From Tsukamurella paurometabola (lineage in GTDB: Bacteria; Actinomycetota; Actinomycetes; Mycobacteriales; Mycobacteriaceae): 64,000 nt of DNA. The notes below the pieces were generated by a model. The model saw only the letters and a list, made by a program, of their open reading frames with translations, was not told where the DNA came from and made no database searches. The stretch is from positions 2,108,001 to 2,172,000 of the forward strand of contig NZ_LR131273.1 in the NCBI RefSeq assembly GCF_900631615.1. The letters are read 5' to 3'. Positions 26,563 through 39,632 of this stretch are shown piece after piece. The position numbers and the translations under genes are program-made. The stretch's first letter is position 1; the number at the start of each line of letters is the position of its first letter.

Positions 26563-27647
26563 GCACCACCCTCGAGCCGGTCGACGAACGCAAGCCGCCG
26601 ATCCGGCCCGGCCTGCGGTTCGGGAACGTCGTCTCCTTCGTGTGGCGGCCCTGGCCCGTCGCCGTGACGGTGCTCCTCGCCCTCGTGGCCTTCGTGGCCT
26701 TCTGCGCCAGCATCCGCCTCGGCGCCTTCCCGATGACCTTCGGCGAGGTCCTGCAGGCGCTGGTCGGCACCGGCGACCAGACCACGCACTTCATCGTCAT
26801 GGAGCTGCGCATGCCGCGCGCCCTCGTCGGGCTCGTGGTCGGTGCCGCGCTGGGCATGTCGGGCGCCATCGTTCAGTCGATCGCCCGCAACCCGCTGGCC
26901 AGCCCCGACATCCTCGGCGTGACCGCCGGTGCGGGCGTGGCCGCCGTCTTCCTCGTCACCTCGACCGGCACCCTCGCGGCCACGCTCAACAACGGCGTCG
27001 GGCTCCCCGTGGTCGCTGTGACCGGAGGCCTCCTCACGGGTGGGCTGGTATACCTCCTCGCCGTCCGCGGCGGGGTCGACGGTATGCGGCTGATCCTGGT
27101 CGGCATCGCCATCACCTTCCTCATGCGGGCCCTCGTCGACTGGATGTTGGTGCGCGCCGACATCCGCGACGTGGCGCGCGCGCAGACCTGGCTCGTCGGC
27201 TCGTTGGAGAGTCGCGACTGGTCGGACGTGTGGACCGCGCTCGGCCTCGCCGTTCCCGCTGCGCTGCTCGCGTTGGCCGCGGCGTTCCCGCTGCGCGCCG
27301 TGCAGCTCGGCGACGACGTGGCGCTCGGCCTGGGCGTGCGGCTCGGCCGCAACCGCGCGGTGCTGCTCATCGCCTCGGTCCTGCTCGCCTCCGCCGGCGT
27401 CGCCGCCGCCGGGCCGATCGGCTTCATCGCCTTCGTCTCGCCCCAGCTCGCGATGCGGCTGACCCGGCTCCCCACGCCGCCGCTGATCCCGTCGGCGCTC
27501 ATGGGCGCGGCGCTGCTCTCCTGCGCCGACCTCGCCGCCCGCACGATGTTCTCCGTCGCGCTGCCGGTGGGCATCATCACCGCCGCCGTGGGCGGGCCGT
27601 TCCTCGTCTATCTCCTCGTCCGCCAGAACCTCAAGGGGGCCAAGTGA
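26559..27647 (+). CDS. FecCD-family siderophore ABC permease 2
   Basis: A 362-residue permease of the same family as its neighbour, with the blocks LRMPRALVGLVVGAALGMSGAIVQSIARNPLASPDILG, LGDDVALGLGVRLGRNRAVLL and GPIGFIAFVSPQLAMRL. It would form the transmembrane pore with permease 1. The ATG overlaps the upstream stop and its own stop overlaps the GTG of the ATPase gene, so the three proteins should be made in equal amounts. Confidence 0.9.
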   Translation: MSTTLEPVDERKPPIRPGLRFGNVVSFVWRPWPVAVTVLLALVAFVAFCASIRLGAFPMTFGEVLQALVGTGDQTTHFIVMELRMPRALVGLVVGAALGMSGAIVQSIARNPLASPDILGVTAGAGVAAVFLVTSTGTLAATLNNGVGLPVVAVTGGLLTGGLVYLLAVRGGVDGMRLILVGIAITFLMRALVDWMLVRADIRDVARAQTWLVGSLESRDWSDVWTALGLAVPAALLALAAAFPLRAVQLGDDVALGLGVRLGRNRAVLLIASVLLASAGVAAAGPIGFIAFVSPQLAMRLTRLPTPPLIPSALMGAALLSCADLAARTMFSVALPVGIITAAVGGPFLVYLLVRQNLKGAK

Positions 27648-28477
27648 CCACAACAGACACCGCGACGACGGCACCGTCGCGCCTCGGCGCCCGCAACGTC
27701 ACCTCCGGCTACGGGCAGGTCGCGGTCCTCGACGGCCTGGACCTGGACATCCCGACCGGGGTGGTCACCACCATCATCGGGCCCAACGGGTGCGGCAAGT
27801 CGACGCTGCTGCGGACCCTCGCCCGGCTGATCAAGCCCTCGTCGGGGCACGTCGTCCTCGACGGCGCCGACATCGCCACGCTCAAGTCGAAGCAGATCGC
27901 CACGACGATGGGCCTGCTCCCGCAGAGCCCCCTCGCCCCCGAGGGGCTGACGGTGGGCGACCTCGTGGCCCGCGGCCGGCACCCGCACCAGTCGTGGCTG
28001 CGGCAGTGGAGCTCCGACGACGCCGAGGTCGTCGACGCCGCGCTCGAACAGACCGGGGTCCGCGATCTCGCGGACCGCACCGTCGACTCGCTCTCCGGCG
28101 GCCAGCGCCAGCGCGTGTGGATCTCGATGACCCTCGCGCAGGGCACCGACCTGCTGCTTCTCGACGAGCCGACGACCTACCTCGACCTCTCGCATGCGCT
28201 CGACGTACTCGACCTCGTCGACGAGCTCAGCAGCCAGGGGCGGACCGTCGTCATGGTGCTGCACGACCTGAACCTCGCGATCCGGTACAGCGACCACATC
28301 ATCGCGATGAAGGACGGCGCGGTGGTCGCCCAGGGGGCGCCCGCGGACGTCATCAGCGAGGAGATGCTGCGCGAGACCTTCGGCCTGCACTCCCGGGTGA
28401 TCGACGATCCGGTCGCGCCCGGACGCCCCTGCATCATCCCGATCGGCACCCGCCGCACGGGCGACGCCGCTCCGTAG
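27644..28477 (+). CDS. Siderophore ABC transporter ATP-binding protein
   Basis: A 277-residue FecE/FepC-type ATPase that powers the two permeases. Walker A is GPNGCGKST, followed by a Q-loop (GLLPQSPLAPEGLTVGDLVARGR), signature LSGGQRQR, Walker B LLLLDEPTTYLDL and the switch histidine in VLHDLNLA. It is the last gene of the importer operon. The 85-bp palindromic element at 28505-28589 follows and probably ends transcription. Confidence 0.93.
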   Translation: MTTTDTATTAPSRLGARNVTSGYGQVAVLDGLDLDIPTGVVTTIIGPNGCGKSTLLRTLARLIKPSSGHVVLDGADIATLKSKQIATTMGLLPQSPLAPEGLTVGDLVARGRHPHQSWLRQWSSDDAEVVDAALEQTGVRDLADRTVDSLSGGQRQRVWISMTLAQGTDLLLLDEPTTYLDLSHALDVLDLVDELSSQGRTVVMVLHDLNLAIRYSDHIIAMKDGAVVAQGAPADVISEEMLRETFGLHSRVIDDPVAPGRPCIIPIGTRRTGDAAP

Positions 28478-28504
28478 CAGGACGTGCGGCACCGTCGGCC
28501 AGCG

Positions 28505-28589
28505 GTCCCTAGCGGGGCGTGCTGCGCCACCGCGTGTCGTGCATTCCCCATGTCCGTGGACGTAGGGAGGTGGCCGCCCCGCTAGGGAG
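28505..28589 (+). repeat. 85-bp palindromic element, copy 1
   Basis: This element fills the gap between two convergent genes, the importer ATPase and pknG. It is matched at about 73 of 85 positions by the reverse complement of 33923-34007. Its ends are inverted repeats (TCCCTAGCGGGGCG at the left, CGCCCCGCTAGGGA at the right), and the core holds a second dyad around CCCCATGTCC/GGACGTAGGG. The nested hairpins could act as a bidirectional terminator. No coding function is seen. Confidence 0.85.
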
Positions 28590-28610
28590 CACCACGAGCG
28601 CAGCGAGGCC

Positions 28611-30950
<2,340 letters not shown>

Positions 30951-31931
30951 TCACCCCTCGTACCTCGCCGCCGGTGCCGACCAGACCTGCCCGAGCGACG
31001 GGGCGAACCACTGGTTGTACAGGCGCATCCACGTCCCGTCGAAGGCCATCCGCAGGAGCACCCCATTGATGAAACGCACGAGGTCGGTCCGGTTCTTCCC
31101 GACGCCGACCGCGTAGTACTCGAGCCCCATCGACGGCCCCGTGATGGTGAGGTTCGGGTCCTGGTCCTCCAGCCCCGCGAGGATGGCGTCGTCGGTGGAG
31201 ATCGCGTCCACCTGCGACTGCTGCAGCATCACCAGGCAGTCCGACCAGGAGTCCGCGGCCACGACGGTGGCGCTCGGGACCAGTCGTCGTACCCGGTCGA
31301 GCGACGTGGTGCCGCGCACCTCGCACACCCGGCGGCTGGACAGATCGCCGACGGTGTTGATCGGGGCGCCCCGCGGGGCGAGGATGCGCTGCTGCGCGAT
31401 GAAGTAGGTTGCCGAGAAGGCCACCGACTTCGCGCGGTCGCACGTGGCGGACATGGTCTTGACCACCACGTCGACGGTGCCCTCCTCGAGCGCCTTCTGC
31501 CGCTCCGCGGTGGAGAGGATGCGGAAGTGGATGCGGTCCGGATCGCCGAAGATGGCGGCGGCGATCTGGTGCGCGATGTCGGCGTCGAACCCCTTGATCT
31601 CCCCGGTGATGGGGTCTCGGAAGGAGAGCAGGTTCGAGCCGATGTCGATGCCGACGACGAGGCGGCCGCGGTCCTGGATGTCGGCCATCGTCGTGCCCGG
31701 CACCATCTGTCCCGGCGCGGGCAGGCCCGACGGCGAGGGCGTCGCGGTGCACATCGACACCTCGGGGGGAATCGGGGTGTCCGCCGGGACGACGGCACCG
31801 GACCCCGGGACCGGCTGGTTGACCGCGGTGACGGCGTCGCCGGGCGCCTCGGGCGCCGAGACGACGCAGGCCGTCGACGCCAGCGCGATGGTCATCGCGA
31901 GGGCGATCCCACTCAGTGCGCGGCGCATCAT
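30951..31931 (-). CDS. glnH: Amino-acid sensing binding lipoprotein GlnH
   Basis: A 326-residue lipoprotein with an N-terminal signal ending near Cys22 and a class 3 solute-binding fold (MADIQDRGRLVVGIDIGSNLLSFRDPITGEIKGFDADIAHQIA, LEEGTVDVVVKTMSATCDRA). In mycobacteria it binds aspartate or glutamate outside the membrane and signals through GlnX to PknG rather than serving transport. Two adjacent ATG codons start the frame; the first overlaps the glnX stop. Synteny with Rv0410c-Rv0412c supports the assignment. Confidence 0.93.
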   Translation of the reverse strand: MMRRALSGIALAMTIALASTACVVSAPEAPGDAVTAVNQPVPGSGAVVPADTPIPPEVSMCTATPSPSGLPAPGQMVPGTTMADIQDRGRLVVGIDIGSNLLSFRDPITGEIKGFDADIAHQIAAAIFGDPDRIHFRILSTAERQKALEEGTVDVVVKTMSATCDRAKSVAFSATYFIAQQRILAPRGAPINTVGDLSSRRVCEVRGTTSLDRVRRLVPSATVVAADSWSDCLVMLQQSQVDAISTDDAILAGLEDQDPNLTITGPSMGLEYYAVGVGKNRTDLVRFINGVLLRMAFDGTWMRLYNQWFAPSLGQVWSAPAARYEG

Positions 31932-33265
31932 CGGTACTCCCTGACCCGCGGGTAGAAGCCCGCCGCGATCCCGGCGGCCGCGAGCACGCACAGGACGAAC
32001 GCCCCCGGGCCGGAGAAGGCGATCGCGAAGCGGGCGGTGTTCACATTGTCGCGATAGAGCGTGCGGGCCCGGTCGATGGCCGCGGTGAGGTGCCCGTCGA
32101 GCGAACGGTAGGCGACCGCGGCCGATCCGGGGTCGGTGCCGATCGCCAGTCGCGTCGCGCCGAGGTAGTCGCCCGTCGCCTCGCGCGCGGCGATCTGCTG
32201 GTGCGCGGTGACCCAGCGCTGCGCGTCGGCTCGCGCCGCCTCGACCGCGGCGGCGATCTGGGGATCGGAGTCGCCGACCGACTTCAGGTCCTCCTCCGCG
32301 GCCTGCAGGGTCTCGGCGAAGGCCGAGGTGGGCACGCCGCGGCCGGCGCCGCGCTGCACCAGACCCATCGTCTCCATGGAGCGGGCCTTCTGCGTCAGGG
32401 TGCGGGCCTGGGAGAGCGCGTCGACCGCCGCGGTGCCGCGTTGCTCGGCGCGCAGCGAGTAGGTCGACGAGGTGAGGCCGGCGACCACCACCCAGGTCAT
32501 CGCGATGGTGAGCGCCGCTGCCGCCACGACCAGGCCGCGGTTCACCCGGCGCTGCGTGCGCCGCGCGAGGTACTGGTGCGTGAGCAGGACCGACGCCAGC
32601 GCGATGCCGAGCACGCCGTAGATCGCCCACGGCGGCGACGCGAACTGGTCGTGCGTGCGGCGAAGGTTCTCGGTCTCCTCGCGGTAGAAGCTCTCCGCCG
32701 CCGGCAGCAGGGTGTCCTGCATCAGCGTGGACGCGGTCGCGAGGTACGCGGCGGCCACCGAGTTGTCGAGCCGGTTGTTGGTACGTGCCGTCTCCACCAG
32801 CCCGGTGTAGACGGGCAGGTTCATCGCGAGCGTGTCGAGGTTGTCGTGGGCGCGGCCGTCGTCGGCCGGCAGGCTCGTCGCCGAGGTGATGAGCGCCTTC
32901 CCCGCCGTGGCGAGGGCGACGCTGTAACTGCTCTGGATCTCGTCCGAGGGGAGGCCGCCGGCGACGAACGCGGCGTTGGCCGATTCGTTGGCCGCGGAGA
33001 GGGAGCTGTAGAGCACCTGCGCCGCGTGCGCGCGGGGCTCGTAGTCGGCGAGGTTCTGTTGCAGCACCTCGGTCCGCGACAGTTGCGCCGCGGAGGTGAA
33101 CCAGCCGGCGAACAGGCACATCGTGATGAGCACGATCGCCATCGAGACGAGCTTGCCGGGGCTGGAGGTGAAGAACTCACGGAGCTCCGCGAAAACCGAG
33201 GATTCGGGGAAGGATCGGAGGCGCAGGGACGACAGCTGCCGGTTCTTCGACGCCTGGGCTGTCAC
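31928..33265 (-). CDS. glnX: Transmembrane sensor protein GlnX
   Basis: A 445-residue integral membrane protein with four hydrophobic segments: about 40-60, 220-240, 250-275 and near the C-terminus (FAIAFSGPGAFVLCVLAAAGIAAGFY). Two large, mainly helical extracytoplasmic regions lie between them. In M. tuberculosis it links the binding protein GlnH to PknG. The GTG at 33265 is preferred over a longer frame because AAGGAG stands five bases upstream. It is the first gene of glnX-glnH-pknG. Confidence 0.9.
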   Translation of the reverse strand: MTAQASKNRQLSSLRLRSFPESSVFAELREFFTSSPGKLVSMAIVLITMCLFAGWFTSAAQLSRTEVLQQNLADYEPRAHAAQVLYSSLSAANESANAAFVAGGLPSDEIQSSYSVALATAGKALITSATSLPADDGRAHDNLDTLAMNLPVYTGLVETARTNNRLDNSVAAAYLATASTLMQDTLLPAAESFYREETENLRRTHDQFASPPWAIYGVLGIALASVLLTHQYLARRTQRRVNRGLVVAAAALTIAMTWVVVAGLTSSTYSLRAEQRGTAAVDALSQARTLTQKARSMETMGLVQRGAGRGVPTSAFAETLQAAEEDLKSVGDSDPQIAAAVEAARADAQRWVTAHQQIAAREATGDYLGATRLAIGTDPGSAAVAYRSLDGHLTAAIDRARTLYRDNVNTARFAIAFSGPGAFVLCVLAAAGIAAGFYPRVREYR

Positions 33266-33417
33266 GTCCACTCCTTCCCTGAGTTCCGCCCTTCGGCCGG
33301 GGTCGGTCCACTGCGGACATCGTGCCTTCGACCCTATCGCGCGGCCCCCTCCCACAGCCGGGATGACGCGCAGAGACGTCTCCCCGAGTGGCCCGTCGTT
33401 CGGCTACGGTGGGTGCC

Positions 33418-33888
33418 ATGTTGGGTGACGGGAACGGCTGGGTCCGCGACCCGGACGGTTCCCGGTTCTGGGGCCGGTTCGGTGCCGCGGGTCTGTTGGC
33501 TCTGTCGCCGGACGAGAGCCGCGTGTTACTCCAGCACCGGGCGTGGTGGAGCCACCAGGGCGGGACGTGGGCGCTGCCCGGCGGGGCGCGCGATTCGCAC
33601 GAATCCGCCGCCGACGCGGCGCTGCGCGAGGCGTTCGAGGAGACGGGGCTCCCGCCCACGTCGCTCGAGGTGATCTCGGAGGTGGTCACCGCCCGCTCTC
33701 AGGTCGGCTGGACCTACACGACGGTGCTCGCCCGCCTCGTCGAGCCGCGCGAACTGGTGCCGAACGAGGAGTCCACGGCGCTCGAGTGGGTGCACCTCGG
33801 TGCCGTCTCGGACCGCAAGCTGCACCCCGCCTTCGCCGCCGCCTGGCCGGAGCTGCAGGTCCAGGTGCGCGCCCTCGCGGACGACTAG
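33418..33888 (+). CDS. mutT3: NUDIX hydrolase MutT3
   Basis: A 156-residue NUDIX enzyme with an intact box GGARDSHESAADAALREAFEETGL (split: GARDSHE, then REAFEETGL), which binds magnesium and cleaves a nucleoside diphosphate linked to another group. Position next to glnX and thiE matches Rv0413, MutT3, linked to clearing oxidised nucleotides. TACGGT lies seven bases before the ATG, so it may be leaderless; a GTG ten codons upstream is the alternative. The substrate is not proven. Confidence 0.88.
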   Translation: MLGDGNGWVRDPDGSRFWGRFGAAGLLALSPDESRVLLQHRAWWSHQGGTWALPGGARDSHESAADAALREAFEETGLPPTSLEVISEVVTARSQVGWTYTTVLARLVEPRELVPNEESTALEWVHLGAVSDRKLHPAFAAAWPELQVQVRALADD

Positions 33889-33922
33889 CTCCGCTCCCCG
33901 CGCTGCCGCTCCGCTCCCCGCG

Positions 33923-34007
33923 CTCCCTAGCGGGGCGGACACCTCCCCATGTCCATGGACACGGGGAATGCACGACACGCGAGGGTGCTGAACGTCCCGC
34001 TAGGGAG
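33923..34007 (-). repeat. 85-bp palindromic element, copy 2
   Basis: This copy is inverted relative to copy 1 (28505-28589), identical in length and about 86 percent identical. Ends CTCCCTAGCGGGGCGG and GTCCCGCTAGGGAG are near-inverted repeats, and the core dyad is CCCCATGTCCATGGACACGGGG (written in parts: CCCCATGTCC and GGACACGGGG around AT). Like copy 1 it sits between convergent genes (mutT3 and thiE), which favours a bidirectional terminator role. Confidence 0.85.
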
Positions 34008-34016
34008 GGCCACGGC

Positions 34017-34688
34017 TCAGCCGGCGGTGAGGGCGGACGCGAGGGCGCGGGCGGCGGCTTCGGGGTCGGCGGCGGCGGTGATGGCGCGGACCACGACGAT
34101 CGCGTCCGCACCGGCGGCGGTCACCTCGGGCACCCGGGGCAGGTCGATGCCGCCGATGGCGAACCACTTCCGGGCGGGCGCCGCCGCGGCGGTCTCGCGG
34201 ACCAACGGCAGCCCCGGCGCGGGGCGGCCCGGCTTCGTGGGGGTGGGCCAGCACGGCCCGGTGCAGAAGTAGTCGACGCCCTCCTCCGCGGCGGCCGCGC
34301 GGGCCTGGGCACCGTCGTGCGTGGAGCGACCGATCACCACGTCCGGCCCCACGATCTCCCGGGCCACCGGCACCGGCAGATCGTCCTGGCCGAGGTGCAG
34401 GACGTCGGCGCGGGCGGCGTACGCGATGTCGGCGCGGTCGTTCACCGCGACCAGGGCGCCGTGCGCGTGTGCGATCTCCCGCAGCTGCGCGACGAGCTCG
34501 ATCTCCTGCGCCGCCTCGAGCGCCCCGAACTCGCGCTCGCCGGCCGAGCCCTTGTCGCGCAACTGCACGATGTCGACGCCGCCCCGCAGTGCGGCGGCCA
34601 CGAACTCGGCGAGGTCACCGCGCTCGCGTCGGGCGTCGGTGCACAGGTACAGGGAGGCGGAGGCGAGCCGCTCGCGGGGGGAGATCAT
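34017..34688 (-). CDS. thiE: Thiamine-phosphate synthase
   Basis: A 223-residue TIM-barrel enzyme that joins HMP pyrophosphate and thiazole phosphate into thiamine monophosphate. Signature blocks are [65 protein letters not shown] and WFAIGGI. The ATG at 34688 gives the length of M. tuberculosis ThiE. It is divergent from thiO and, unlike the other thi genes here, has no TPP riboswitch of its own that I can see. Confidence 0.95.
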   Translation of the reverse strand: MISPRERLASASLYLCTDARRERGDLAEFVAAALRGGVDIVQLRDKGSAGEREFGALEAAQEIELVAQLREIAHAHGALVAVNDRADIAYAARADVLHLGQDDLPVPVAREIVGPDVVIGRSTHDGAQARAAAAEEGVDYFCTGPCWPTPTKPGRPAPGLPLVRETAAAAPARKWFAIGGIDLPRVPEVTAAGADAIVVVRAITAAADPEAAARALASALTAG

Positions 34689-34732
34689 GGCCACAGCGTA
34701 GGCCCGGCGGAGTAGGCTGGGGCACGTACACA

Positions 34733-34820
34733 CACGGGAGCTCCCGCCGCGGGGCTGAGAGTGGGGCACGTCGCGCCCCTGACCGTCAGACCTGATCCGG
34801 GTAATGCCGGCGAAGGAAGG
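34733..34820 (+). ncRNA. TPP riboswitch upstream of thiO-thiS-thiG
   Basis: The conserved THI-box elements are present in order: GGGGCTGAGAGTGGGG, then ACCTGATCCGG and GTAATGCCGGCGAAGGAAGG. The 3' end of the aptamer merges with the GGAAGG ribosome-binding site of thiO (GTG at 34829). TPP binding should hide the ribosome-binding site and stop translation. A TAGGCT element at 34713-34718 is a candidate -10 box. Confidence 0.93.
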
Positions 34821-34828
34821 ATTTCGGC

Positions 34829-35856
34829 GTGAAGAAGACTGTGACCGTCGTGGGCGGAGGCACCGTCGGCCTCACCGTCGCCTGGACCCTGGCACGGCGC
34901 GGAAGCACCGTCACCGTCGTCGATCCGCAGCCCGGATCAGGTGCCTCCTGGGTGGCCGGCGGCATGATCGCCCCCTACTCCGAGGCCTGGCCCGGCGAGG
35001 ACGAACTGTACCGGCTCGGTGTCGAATCCCTCGGCCTGTGGGAGGGATTCGCGCGCGACCTCCAGCCCTTCGCCGACGGTCCGCTGATCACCGCCCGCGG
35101 TACCGTCCACCTCGCGGTCGACGACGGCGACGCCGCCGACGTGGAGACGATCGCCGCCGCGGTCGGTGATGCCGCGGTCTTCGGCCCACTGCGTCCGTCG
35201 GCGGCGGCACGGGCGGTTCCCGGTGCGGCGCCGCGGATCCGGGCGGCCGCATCGGCTCCCACGGAGATCGCCGTCGACAACCGGCGCGTGCACGGGGCGC
35301 TCCGCGCGGCCTGCATCACCGAGGGGGTGACCTTCCGGGCGGAGGCGGTGGACGGCCCCGCCGGCCTCGACGACCTCCCCGGCGACGCTGTGATCGTCTG
35401 CGCCGGAGCGAATTCCGGCGCCCTTGCGCCGGGCCTCGGCGTGCGGCCCGTCAAGGGGGAGGTGGTGCGGCTGCGGCGCGGCGCGACGTGCCTGCCGCCG
35501 CCCGAGGTGACGGTCCGTGCCCGCGTGCGGGGGCGGCAGGTGTACGTGGTGCCCCGTTCCGACGGGGTGGTCGTGGGGGCGACGCAGTACGAGAACGACC
35601 ACGACCTCGGCGTGCGGATCGGCCCCGTGGTGGAGCTGCTGGACGACGCGTTCACGGTGCTGCCGTTCCTGCGCGAGTACGAGTTCGCCGAGGTCACCGC
35701 AGGCCTGCGGCCCACCACGGCGAGCAACGTGCCGGTGATCGCCCCGCTCGGCGGCCGGGTCTACGCGGCCACGGGCCACGGACGCAACGGGCTGCTGCTC
35801 GCCCCGGTGACGGGCGCGCGAGCGGCCGATATGGTTCTTCAGCAGGAGGTGCAGGC

Positions 35857-35866
<10 letters not shown>
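34829..35866 (+). CDS. thiO: Glycine oxidase for thiazole synthesis
   Basis: A 345-residue FAD-dependent amine oxidase of the DAO family that oxidises glycine to iminoglycine for the thiazole ring. It shows the Rossmann motif [16 protein letters not shown] (residues 7-22), the FAD-binding [15 protein letters not shown], and the C-terminal [16 protein letters not shown]. The GTG start is fixed by the riboswitch-embedded GGAAGG. It overlaps thiS by 10 bases. Confidence 0.95.
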
Positions 35867-38264
<2,398 letters not shown>

Positions 38265-38275
38265 AATCTTCAACC

Positions 38276-39628
38276 ATGTCGGTACCGGAGTCGGGCGTCG
38301 CGGAGGCCCCCAGGCCGCGCCGCGGCCGGCCGCCCTCGGTCGGCCTCGCGGAGCGCCGTCGCGAGGAGTTGACGGACGCCGCGTTCGCGGTGTTCGCGGA
38401 GCAGGGCTACGAGCAGGCTTCCGTCGCCGATATCGCCCGTCGCGCAGGCATGGGGCAGGGCACGCTCTACCGGTACGTCGAGGGCAAACGCGAACTCCTC
38501 GACCTCGTCTTCGACCGCTGCGTCGACGAGCTGATGACGGCGATCCAGCCCGACCGGGTCGTCGAGGTGACCGCGAGCGCGGACCTCCAGACGGCGGAGA
38601 ACATGGTCGAGGAGGTGGCCGCGCGCCTGTTCGACCTCATCGACTCGCGGCCCGACATCCTCAAAGTCGTGATGGTGCAGTCCGGCACCGTCGACGAGGA
38701 GCTCCGGTTCCGCATTCAGGGCCTGTACCAGACCTTCGACTCGATGATGGGGCGCGCGCTCGGACACGCCCGCGACCGCGGCTGGATCGTGACCCGCACG
38801 GAGGCCCCCGAGAAGGAGACCGTGCAGCTGGGGCGCCTGCTCCCCGCGCTCGGTGTACCGGGCCTGGTGATGGCGCTGACCGGGGGCGACGATCCCGAAC
38901 GGCGCCGCGCCTACGTCCGCGCCGCCGTCCGGATGTCGGCCAGCGGTGTCCTGTCCGACGATGCCCGGACCGCTCTGCCGGCCCTCGCGCCCTCGCACGA
39001 CGCGGCGCCCTCGCCCGCGTCCCCGCCGTCGCCGGGCGCCGGCCGTTCCGCCGAGCTGCTCGACGCGGCGATCGCCGAATTCGTGGAGAACGGGTACGCC
39101 GCGGTCGGGGTGCGCGAGATCACCGAACGCGCCGGCGTCAGTCACGGCACGTTCTACAACTACTTCGACAGCAAGCGGCACATGCTGTCCGTCCTCATCG
39201 AGCGGAACCGGGAGGTGCTGCTCCGCCGGCTCGACGCGGTGGTCGCCGCGCTGCCCGAGGAGGTCACGGTGGAGGGGCTGCAGGCCGCGGTCCTGGGCCT
39301 GAACCTCGATGTCCTGCTGGACATCGCCGAGCGCCTGGACGAGTTCCGGTTCCTCGCGCTCGAGGTCCCGGGGGTCGACGTCGAGGCGTTCGACACCTAT
39401 CTGGGCCTGTACCGCGAGGCCACGGACCGGCTCGGGGCGGTCCTCGGCCGCGCCCGCGCGGCCGGCCTGCTGCACGAGAGTCTCGGCACCGGCGACATCG
39501 CGGAGGTCTGGCTGGGGTACATGCTCGGCACCGTCGCCGCGATGGTCAACGACGTCGACGTGACGAGCCCCGCCGAGAGCGCTCGCGTGGTGACGAATCT
39601 GCTTCTCGGCGGGGCCCGGACGCGCTGA
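38276..39628 (+). CDS. Fused double TetR-family regulator
   Basis: A 450-residue protein made of two complete TetR units. Unit 1 has its helix-turn-helix at about 47-72 (ASVADIARRAGMGQGTLYRYV) and a ligand domain to about 230. A Pro/Ala/Ser-rich linker (232-257) leads to unit 2, with its helix-turn-helix at about 278-302 (REITERAGVSHGTFYNYFDSKR) and its own C-domain. TetR proteins normally act as dimers of one unit, so this chain could bind DNA alone as a pseudo-dimer or link two sites. TAGAAT eight bases before the ATG suggests a leaderless transcript. It converges on the MFS gene four bases away. Confidence 0.88.
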   Translation: MSVPESGVAEAPRPRRGRPPSVGLAERRREELTDAAFAVFAEQGYEQASVADIARRAGMGQGTLYRYVEGKRELLDLVFDRCVDELMTAIQPDRVVEVTASADLQTAENMVEEVAARLFDLIDSRPDILKVVMVQSGTVDEELRFRIQGLYQTFDSMMGRALGHARDRGWIVTRTEAPEKETVQLGRLLPALGVPGLVMALTGGDDPERRRAYVRAAVRMSASGVLSDDARTALPALAPSHDAAPSPASPPSPGAGRSAELLDAAIAEFVENGYAAVGVREITERAGVSHGTFYNYFDSKRHMLSVLIERNREVLLRRLDAVVAALPEEVTVEGLQAAVLGLNLDVLLDIAERLDEFRFLALEVPGVDVEAFDTYLGLYREATDRLGAVLGRARAAGLLHESLGTGDIAEVWLGYMLGTVAAMVNDVDVTSPAESARVVTNLLLGGARTR

Positions 39629-39632
39629 CCGG

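Noticed and set aside
28478-28610. Small open frames between the importer ATPase and pknG
   Set aside because: Same palindromic element; the predicted peptides resemble those of the other copy only because the DNA is repeated.
33889-34016. Small open frames between mutT3 and thiE
   Set aside because: They come from the 85-bp palindromic element, which is also found between unrelated genes.
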